Of a stretch of DNA of 64,000 nucleotides, positions 53,308-63,398 are shown piece by piece. The notes below the pieces were generated by a model. It saw only the letters and a program-made list of their open reading frames with translations. It searched no databases and was not told the origin of the DNA. Numbering within the stretch: the first letter of the stretch is position 1; each line of letters starts with the position of its first letter. A program made the translations under genes and the position numbers. Source of the DNA: Halictus rubicundus (taxonomy: Eukaryota; Arthropoda; Insecta; Hymenoptera; Halictidae); contig NW_027488694.1 of assembly GCF_050948215.1 (NCBI RefSeq), forward strand, positions 310,001 to 374,000, written 5' to 3'.

Positions 53308-55442
53308 TATCCTATCCTATCCTCTATCCTATCCTATCTTGTATCCTATCCTATCCTCTATCCTATTCTATCCTCTATCCCATCCTATCCTCTATCCTAT
53401 CCTATCCTCTATCCTATCCTATCCTGTATCCTATCCTATCCTCTATCCTATCCTATCCTCTATCCTATCCTATCCTCTATCCTATCCTATCCTCTAACCT
53501 ACGCTATCCTCTATCCTATGCTATCCTCTATCCCATCCTATCCTCTATCCTATCCTATCCTCTATCCTATCCTATCCTCTATCCCATCCTATCCTCTATC
53601 CTATCCTATCCTCTATCCTACCCTATCCTCTATCCTATCCTATCCTCTATCCTATCCTATCCTCTGTCCTACCTATCCTCTATCCTATTCTATCCTCTAT
53701 CGTATCCTATCCTCTATCCTATCCTATCCTCTATCCTATCCTATCTTCTATCCTATCCTATCCTCTATCCTATCCTACCCTCTATCCAATCCTATCTTCT
53801 ATCCTATCCTATCCTCTATCCTATCAAATCCCCTATCCTATCCTCTGTCCTATCCTAACCTCTATCCTATCCTATCCTCTATCCTATCCTATCCTCTATC
53901 CTATGCTATCCTCTGTCCTATCCTATCCTCTATCCTATCCTATCCTGTATCCTATCCTATCCTCTATCCTATCCTATCCTCTATCCTATCCTATCCTCTA
54001 TCCTATCCTATCCTCTATCCTTTCCTATCCTCTATCCTATCAAATCCCCTATCCTATCCTCTATCCTATCCTATCCTCTGTCCTATCTAATCCTCTATCG
54101 TATCCTATCCTGTATCGTATCCTATCCTCTATCCTATCCTATCCTCTATCCCATCCTATCCTCTATCCTATCCTATCCTCTATCCTATCCTATCCTCTAT
54201 CCTATCCTATCTTCTATCCTATCCTATCCTCTATCCTATCCTATCGTCTATCCTATCCTATCTTCTATCCCATTCTATCCTCTATCCTATCCTCTATCCA
54301 ATCCTCTATCCTATCCTATCCTCTATCCTATCCTATCCTGTATCCTATCCTATCCTCTATCCTATCCTATCCTCTATCCTATCCTATCCTCTATCCTACC
54401 CTATCCTATCCTCTATCCTACCCTATCCTCTATCCTATCATATCCTCTATCCTATCCTATCCTCTATCCTTTCCTATCAAATCCCCTATCCTATCATCTA
54501 TCCTATCCTATCCTCTGTCCTATCCTATCCTCTATCCTATCCTATCGTCTATCCTATCCTCTATCCTATCCTATCCTCTATCCTATCCTATCTTCTATCC
54601 TATCCTATCCTCTATCCTATCAAATCCCCTATCCTATCCTCTATCCTATCCTATCCTCTGCCCTATCCTATCCTCTATCCTATCCTATCGTCTATCCTAT
54701 CCTCTGTCCTATCCTATCCTCTATCCTATCCTATCTTCTATCCTATCCTATCCTCTATCCTATCAAACCCCCTATCCTATCCTCTATCCTATTCTATCCT
54801 CTATCCTATCCTATCCTCTATCCTATCCTACCCTCTATCCTATCCTATCTTCTATACTATCCTATCCTCTATCCTATCAAATCCCCTATCCTATCCTCTG
54901 TCCTATCCTATCCTCTATCCTATCCTATCCTCTATCCTATCCTATCCTCTATCCTATGCTATCCTCTGTCCTATCCTATCCTCTATCCTATCCTATCCTA
55001 TATCCTATAATATGCTCTATCCTATCCTATCCTCTATCCTATTCTATCCTCTATCCCATCCTATCCTCTATCCTATCCTATCCTCTATCCTATCCTATCC
55101 TGTATCCTATCCTATCCTCTATCCTATCCTATCCTCTATCCTATCCTATCCTCTATCCTATCCTATCCTCTATCCTATCCTATCCTCTGTCCTATCTAAT
55201 CCTCTATCCTATTCTATCCTCTATCGTATCCTATCCTCTATCCTATCCTATCCTCTATCCTATCCTATCCTCTATCCTATCCTATCCTCTATCCTATCCT
55301 ATCCTGTGTCCTATCTAATCCTCTATCCTATTCTATCCTCTATCGTATCCTATCTTCTATCCTATACTATCCTCTATTCTATCCTCTATCTAATCCTCTA
55401 TCCTATCCTATCCTCTATCCTATCCTATCCTCTATCCTATCC

Positions 55443-55682
55443 TACCCTCTATCCTATCCTATCTTCTATCCTATCCTATCCTCTATCCTATCAAATCCCC
55501 TATCCTATCCTCTGTCCTATCCTATCCTCTATCCTATCCTATCCTCTATCCTATCCTATCCTCTATCCTATGCTATCCTCTGTCCTATCCTATCCTCTAT
55601 CCTATCCTATCCTATATCCTATAATATGCTCTATCCTATCCTATCCTCTATCCTATCCTATCCTCTATCCTACGCTATCCTC
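55443..55682. repeat. 240-bp higher-order block (AATATG variant)
   Basis: Exactly 240 bp, in the second 2,375-bp copy. Confidence 0.85.
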
Positions 55683-55885
55683 TATCCTATCCTATCCTCT
55701 ATCCTATCCTATCTTGTATCCTATCCTATCCTCTATCCTATTCTATCCTCTATCCCATCCTATCCTCTATCCTATCCTATCCTCTATCCTATCCTATCCT
55801 GTATCCTATCCTATCCTCTATCCTATCCTATCCTCTATCCTATCCTATCCTCTATCCTATCCTATCCTCTAACCTACGCTATCCT

Positions 55886-56733
55886 CTATCCTATCCTATC
55901 CTCTATCCTATCCTATCTTCTATCCTATCCTATCCTCTATCCTATTCTATCCTCTATCCCATCCTATCCTCTATCCTATCCTATCCTCTATCCTATCCTA
56001 TCCTCTATCCTATCCTATCCTGTATCCTATCCTATCCTCTATCCTATCCTATCCTCTATCCTATCCTATCCTCTATCCTTTCCTATCCTCTATCCTATCA
56101 AATCCCCTATCCTATCCTCTATCCTATCCTATCCTCTGTCCTATCTAATCCTCTATCCTATCCTATCCTCTATCGTATCCTATCCTCTATCCTATCCTAT
56201 CCTCTATCCTATCCTATCTTCTATCCTATCCTATCCTCTATCCTATCCTATCCTCTATCGTATCCTATCTTCTATCCTATACTATCCTCTATTCTATCCT
56301 CTATCCAATCCTCTATCCTATCCTATCCTCTATCCTATCCTATCCTCTATCCTATCCTATCCTCTATCCTATCCTATCTTCTATCCTATCCTATCCTCTA
56401 TCCTATCAAATCCCCTATCCTATCCTCTGTCCTATCCTATCCTCTATCCTATCCTATCCTCTATCGTATCCTATCCTCTATCCTATGCTATCCTCTATCC
56501 CATCCTATCCTCTATCCTATCCTATCCTCTATCCTATCCTATCCTCTATCCTATCCTATCTTCTATCCTATCCTATCCTCTATCCTATCCTATCGTCTAT
56601 CCTATCCTATCTTCTATCCCATCCTATCCTCTATCCTATCCTCTATCCAATCCTCTATTCTATCCTATCCTCTATCCTATCCTATCCTGTATCCTATCCT
56701 ATCCTCTATCCCATCCTATCCTCTATCCTATCC
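55886..56733. repeat. Right-domain satellite between superunit copies
   Basis: Regular 17-mers with CCTTTCC, TATCTAATCC, TATCGTATCCTATCTTC and TATGCTATCCTCTATCCC variants. No other element seen. Confidence 0.7.
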
Positions 56734-58386
56734 TACGCTATCCTCTATCCTATCCTATCCTCTATCCTATCCTATCTTGTATCCTATCCTATCCTCTATC
56801 CTATTCTATCCTCTATCCCATCCTATCCTCTATCCTATCCTATCCTCTATCCTATCCTATCCTGTATCCTATCCTATCCTCTATCCTATCCTATCCTCTA
56901 TCCTATCCTATCCTCTATCCTATCCTATCCTCTATCCTACGCTATCCTCTATCCTATTTTATCCTCTATCCTATCCTATCTTCTATCCTATCCTATCCTC
57001 TATCCTATTCTATCCTCTATCCCATCCTATCCTCTATCCTATCCTATCCTCTATCCTATCCTATCCTCTATCCTATCCTATCCTGTATCCTATCCTATCC
57101 TCTATCCTATCCTATCCTCTATCCTATCCTATCCTCTATCCTATCCTATCCTCTATCCTTTCCTATCCTCTATCCTATCAAATCCCCTATCCTATCCTCT
57201 ATCCTATCCTATCCTCTGTCCTATCTAATCCTCTATCCTATCCTATCCTCTATCGTATCCTATCCTCTATCCTATCCTATCCTCTATCCTATCCTATCTT
57301 CTATCCTATCCTATCCTCTATCCTATCAAATCCCCTATCCTATCCTCTATCCTATCCTATCCTCTGCCCTATCCTATCCTCTATCCTATCCTATCCTCTA
57401 TCCTATCCTATCCTCTATCGTATCCTATCTTCTATCCTATACTATGCTCTATTCTATCCTCTATCCAATCCTCTATCCTATTCTATCCTCTATCCTATCC
57501 TATCCTCTATCCTATCCTATCTTCTATCCTATCCTATCCTCTATCCTATCAAATCCCCTATCCTATCCTCTGTCCTATCCTATCCTCTATCCTATCCTAT
57601 CCTCTATCCTATCCTATCCTCTATCCTATGCTATCCTCTGTCCTATCCTATCCTCTATCCTATCCTATCCTATATCCTATAATATGCTCTATCCTATCCT
57701 ATCCTCTATCCTATTCTATCCTCTATCCCATCCTATCCTCTATCCTATCCTATCCTCTATCCTATCCTATCCTGTATCCTATCCTATCCTCTATCCTATC
57801 CTATCCTCTATCCTATCCTATCCTCTATCCTATCCTATCCTCTATCCTATCCTATCCTCTATCCTATCCTATCCTCTATCCTATCCTATCCTCTGTCCTA
57901 TCTAATCCTCTATCCTATTCTATCCTCTATCGTATCCTATCCTCTATCCTATCCTATCCTCTATCCTATCCTATCCTCTATCCTATCCTATCCTCTATCC
58001 TATCCTATCCTCTGTCCTATCTAATCCTCTATCCTATTCTATCCTCTATCGTATCCTATCCTATATCCTATAATATGCTCTATCCTATCCTATCCTCTAT
58101 CCTATTCTATCCTCTATCCCATCCTATCCTCTATCCTATCCTATCCTCTATCCTATCCTATCCTGTATCCTATCCTATCCTCTATCCTATCCTATCCTCT
58201 ATCCTATCCTATCCTCTATCCTATCCTATCCTCTATCCTATCCTATCCTCTATCCTATCCTATCCTCTATCCTATCCTATCCTCTGTCCTATCTAATCTT
58301 CTATCCTATACTATCCTCTATTCTATCCTCTATCTAATCCTCTATCCTATCCTATCCTCTATCCTATCCTATCCTCTATCCTATCC

Positions 58387-58626
58387 TACCCTCTATCCTA
58401 TCCTATCTTCTATCCTATCCTATCCTCTATCCTATCAAATCCCCTATCCTATCCTCTGTCCTATCCTATCCTCTATCCTATCCTATCCTCTATCCTATCC
58501 TATCCTCTATCCTATGCTATCCTCTGTCCTATCCTATCCTCTATCCTATCCTATCCTATATCCTATAATATGCTCTATCCTATCCTATCCTCTATCCTAT
58601 CCTATCCTCTATCCTACGCTATCCTC
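58387..58626. repeat. 240-bp higher-order block (AATATG variant)
   Basis: Exactly 240 bp, partner of 48,296 at offset 10,091. Confidence 0.85.
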
Positions 58627-60055
58627 TATCCTATCCTATCCTCTATCCTATCCTATCTTGTATCCTATCCTATCCTCTATCCTATTCTATCCTCTATCCC
58701 ATCCTATCCTCTATCCTATCCTATCCTCTATCCTATCCTATCCTGTATCCTATCCTATCCTCTATCCTATCCTATCCTCTATCCTATCCTATCCTCTATC
58801 CTATCCTATCCTCTATCCTACGCTATCCTCTATCCTATTTTATCCTCTATCCTATCCTATCTTCTATCCTATCCTATCCTCTATCCTATTCTATCCTCTA
58901 TCCCATCCTATCCTCTATCCTATCCTATCCTCTATCCTATCCTATCCACTATCCTATCCTATCCTGTATCCTATCCTATCCTCTATCCTATCCTATCCTC
59001 TATCCTATCCTATCCTCTATCCTATCCTATCCTCTATCCTTTCCTATCCTCTATCCTATCAAATCCCCTATCCTATCCTCTATCCTATCCTATCCTCTGT
59101 CCTATCTAATCCTCTATCCTATCCTATCCTCTATCGTATCCTATCCTCTATCCTATCCTATCCTCTATCCTATCCTATCTTCTATCCTATCCTATCCTCT
59201 ATCCTATCAAATCCCCTATCCTATCCTCTGTCCTATCCTATCCTCTATCCTATCCTATCCTCTATCGTATCCTATCCTCTATCCTATGCTATCCTCTATC
59301 CCATCCTATCCTCTATCCTATCAAATCCCCTATCCTATCCTCTGTCCTATCCTATCCTCTATCCTATCCTATCCTCTATCGTATCCTATCCTCTATCCTA
59401 TGCTATCCTCTATCCCATCCTATCCTCTATCCTATCCTATCCTCTATCCTATCCTATCTTCTATCCTATCCTATCCTCTATCCTATCAAATCCCCTATCC
59501 TATCCTCTGTCCTATCCTATCCTCTATCCTATCCTATCCTCTATCGTATCCTATCCTCTATCCTATGCTATCCTCTATCCCATCCTATCCTCTATCCTAT
59601 CCTATCCTCTATCCTATCCTATCCTCTATCCCATCCTATCCTCTATCCTATCCTATCCTCTATCCTACCCTATCCTCTATCCTATCCTATCCTCTATCCT
59701 ATCCTATCCTCTGTCCTACCTATCCTCTATCCTATTCTATCCTCTATCGTATCCTATCCTCTATCCTATCCTATCCTCTATCCTATCCTATCTTCTATCC
59801 TATCCTATCCTCTATCCTATCCTACCCTCTATCCAATCCTATCTTCTATCCTATCCTATCCTCTATCCTATCAAATCCCCTATCCTATCCTCTGTCCTAT
59901 CCTAACCTCTATCCTATCCTATCCTCTATCCTATCCTATCCTCTATCCTATGCTATCCTCTGTCCTATCCTATCCTCTATCCTATCCTATCCTGTATCCT
60001 ATCCTATCCTCTATCCTATCCTATCCTCTATCCTATCCTATCCTCTATCCTATCC

Positions 60056-60295
60056 TACCCTCTATCCTATCCTATCTTCTATCCTATCCTATCCTCTATC
60101 CTATCAAATCCCCTATCCTATCCTCTGTCCTATCCTATCCTCTATCCTATCCTATCCTCTATCCTATCCTATCCTCTATCCTATGCTATCCTCTGTCCTA
60201 TCCTATCCTCTATCCTATCCTATCCTATATCCTATAATATGCTCTATCCTATCCTATCCTCTATCCTATCCTATCCTCTATCCTACGCTATCCTC
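60056..60295. repeat. 240-bp higher-order block (AATATG variant)
   Basis: Exactly 240 bp, partner of 49,965 at offset 10,091. Confidence 0.85.
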
Positions 60296-63158
60296 TATCC
60301 TATCCTATCCTCTATCCTATCCTATCTTGTATCCTATCCTATCCTCTATCCTATTCTATCCTCTATCCCATCCTATCCTCTATCCTATCCTATCCTCTAT
60401 CCTATCCTATCCTGTATCCTATCCTATCCTCTATCCTATCCTATCCTCTATCCTATCCTATCCTCTATCCTATCCTATCCTCTATCCTACGCTATCCTCT
60501 ATCCTATTTTATCCTCTATCCTATCCTATCTTCTATCCTATCCTATCCTCTATCCTATTCTATCCTCTATCCCATCCTATCCTCTATCCTATCCTATCCT
60601 CTATCCTATCCTATCCTCTATCCTATCCTATCCTGTATCCTATCCTATCCTCTATCCTATCCTATCCTCTATCCTATCCTATCCTCTATCCTATCCTATC
60701 CTCTATCCTTTCCTATCCTCTATCCTATCAAATCCCCTATCCTATCCTCTATCCTATCCTATCCTCTGTCCTATCTAATCCTCTATCCTATCCTATCCTC
60801 TATCGTATCCTATCCTCTATCCTATCCTATCCTCTATCCTATCCTATCTTCTATCCTATCCTATCCTCTATCCTATCAAATCCCCTATCCTATCCTCTGT
60901 CCTATCCTATCCTCTATCCTATCCTATCCTCTATCGTATCCTATCCTCTATCCTATGCTATCCTCTATCCCATCCTATCCTCTATCCTATCAAATCCCCT
61001 ATCCTATCCTCTGTCCTATCCTATCCTCTATCCTATCCTATCCTCTATCGTATCCTATCCTCTATCCTATGCTATCCTCTATCCCATCCTATCCTCTATC
61101 CTATCCTATCCTCTATCCTATCCTATCTTCTATCCTATCCTATCCTCTATCCTATCAAATCCCCTATCCTATCCTCTGTCCTATCCTATCCTCTATCCTA
61201 TCCTATCCTCTATCGTATCCTATCCTCTATCCTATGCTATCCTCTATCCCATCCTATCCTCTATCCTATCCTATCCTCTATCCTATCCTATCCTCTATCC
61301 CATCCTATCCTCTATCCTATCCTATCCTCTATCCTACCCTATCCTCTATCCTATCCTATCCTCTATCCTATCCTATCCTCTGTCCTACCTATCCTCTATC
61401 CTATTCTATCCTCTATCGTATCCTATCCTCTATCCTATCCTATCCTCTATCCTATCCTATCTTCTATCCTATCCTATCCTCTATCCTATCCTACCCTCTA
61501 TCCAATCCTATATTCTATCCTATCCTATCCTCTATCCTATCAAATCCCCTATCCTATCCTCTGTCCTATCCTAACCTCTATCCTATCCTATCCTCTATCC
61601 TATCCTATCCTCTATCCTATGCTATCCTCTGTCCTATCCTATCCTCTATCCTATCCTATCCTGTATCCTATCCTATCCTCTATCCTATCCTATCCTCTAT
61701 CCTATCCTATCCTCTATCCTATCCTATCCTCTATCCTTTCCTATCCTCTATCCTATCAAATCCCCTATCCTATCCTCTATCCTATCCTATCCTCTGTCCT
61801 ATCTAATCCTCTATCCTATCCTATCCTGTATCGTATCCTATCCTCTATCCTATCCTATCCTCTATCCCATCCTATCCTCTATCCTATCCTATCCTCTATC
61901 CTATCCTATCCTCTATCCTATCCTATCTTCTATCCTATCCTATCCTCTATCCTATCCTATCGTCTATCCTATCCTATCTTCTATCCCATTCTATCCTCTA
62001 TCCTATCCTCTATCCAATCCTCTATCCTATCCTATCCTCTATCCTATCCTATCCTGTATCCTATCCTATCCTCTATCCTATCCTATCCTCTATCCTATCC
62101 TATCCTCTATCCTACCCTATCCTATCCTCTATCCTACCCTATCCTCTATCCTATCATATCCTCTATCCTATCCTATCCTCTATCCTTTCCTATCAAATCC
62201 CCTATCCTATCATCTATCCTATCCTATCCTCTGTCCTATCCTATCCTCTATCCTATCCTATCGTCTATCCTATCCTCTATCCTATCCTATCCTCTATCCT
62301 ATCCTATCTTCTATCCTATCCTATCCTCTATCCTATCAAATCCCCTATCCTATCCTCTATCCTATCCTATCCTCTGCCATATCCTATCCTCTATCCTATC
62401 CTATCGTCTATCCTATCCTCTGTCCTATCCTATCCTCTATCCTATCCTATCTTCTATCCTATCCTATCCTCTATCCTATCAAACCCCCTATCCTATCCTC
62501 TATCCTATTCTATCCTCTATCCTATCCTATCCTCTATCCTATCCTACCCTCTATCCTATCCTATCTTCTATACTATCCTATCCTCTATCCTATCAAATCC
62601 CCTATCCTATCCTCTGTCCTATCCTATCCTCTATCCTATCCTATCCTCTATCCTATCCTATCCTCTATCCTATGCTATCCTCTGTCCTATCCTATCCTCT
62701 ATCCTATCCTATCCTATATCCTATAATATGCTCTATCCTATCCTATCCTCTATCCTATTCTATCCTCTATCCCATCCTATCCTCTATCCTATCCTATCCT
62801 CTATCCTATCCTATCCTGTATCCTATCCTATCCTCTATCCTATCCTATCCTCTATCCTATCCTATCCTCTATCCTATCCTATCCTCTATCCTATCCTATC
62901 CTCTGTCCTATCTAATCCTCTATCCTATTCTATCCTCTATCGTATCCTATCCTCTATCCTATCCTATCCTCTATCCTATCCTATCCTCTATCCTATCCTA
63001 TCCTCTATCCTATCCTATCCTGTGTCCTATCTAATCCTCTATCCTATTCTATCCTCTATCGTATCCTATCTTCTATCCTATACTATCCTCTATTCTATCC
63101 TCTATCTAATCCTCTATCCTATCCTATCCTCTATCCTATCCTATCCTCTATCCTATCC

Positions 63159-63398
63159 TACCCTCTATCCTATCCTATCTTCTATCCTATCCTATCCTCT
63201 ATCCTATCAAATCCCCTATCCTATCCTCTGTCCTATCCTATCCTCTATCCTATCCTATCCTCTATCCTATCCTATCCTCTATCCTATGCTATCCTCTGTC
63301 CTATCCTATCCTCTATCCTATCCTATCCTATATCCTATAATATGCTCTATCCTATCCTATCCTCTATCCTATCCTATCCTCTATCCTACGCTATCCTC
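63159..63398. repeat. 240-bp higher-order block (AATATG variant)
   Basis: Exactly 240 bp, partner of 53,068 at offset 10,091. Confidence 0.85.

Larger units (their letters stand above)
46898..53909. repeat. 10-kb superunit duplication, copy 1
   Basis: Left part (46,898-48,060) matches 56,734-57,910 at offset 9,836-9,853. The part from 48,206 matches from 58,297 at a constant 10,091. The difference of 238 bp equals fourteen 17-mers inserted in copy 2. It contains the 1,669-bp pair and the first 2,375-bp copy. Confidence 0.85.
51135..55885. repeat. 2,375-bp tandem duplication (two copies)
   Basis: TATGC at 51,142 and 53,517, CCTACCTATCC at 51,295 and 53,670, CTAACCTC at 51,480 and 53,855, and AATATG near 52,635 and 55,010 are all spaced 2,375 bp. 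CTCTGCCATATCC (about 52,286) is private to the first copy; the second has CTCTGCCCTATCC. The length fits 139 17-mers plus one 12-mer. Confidence 0.9.
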
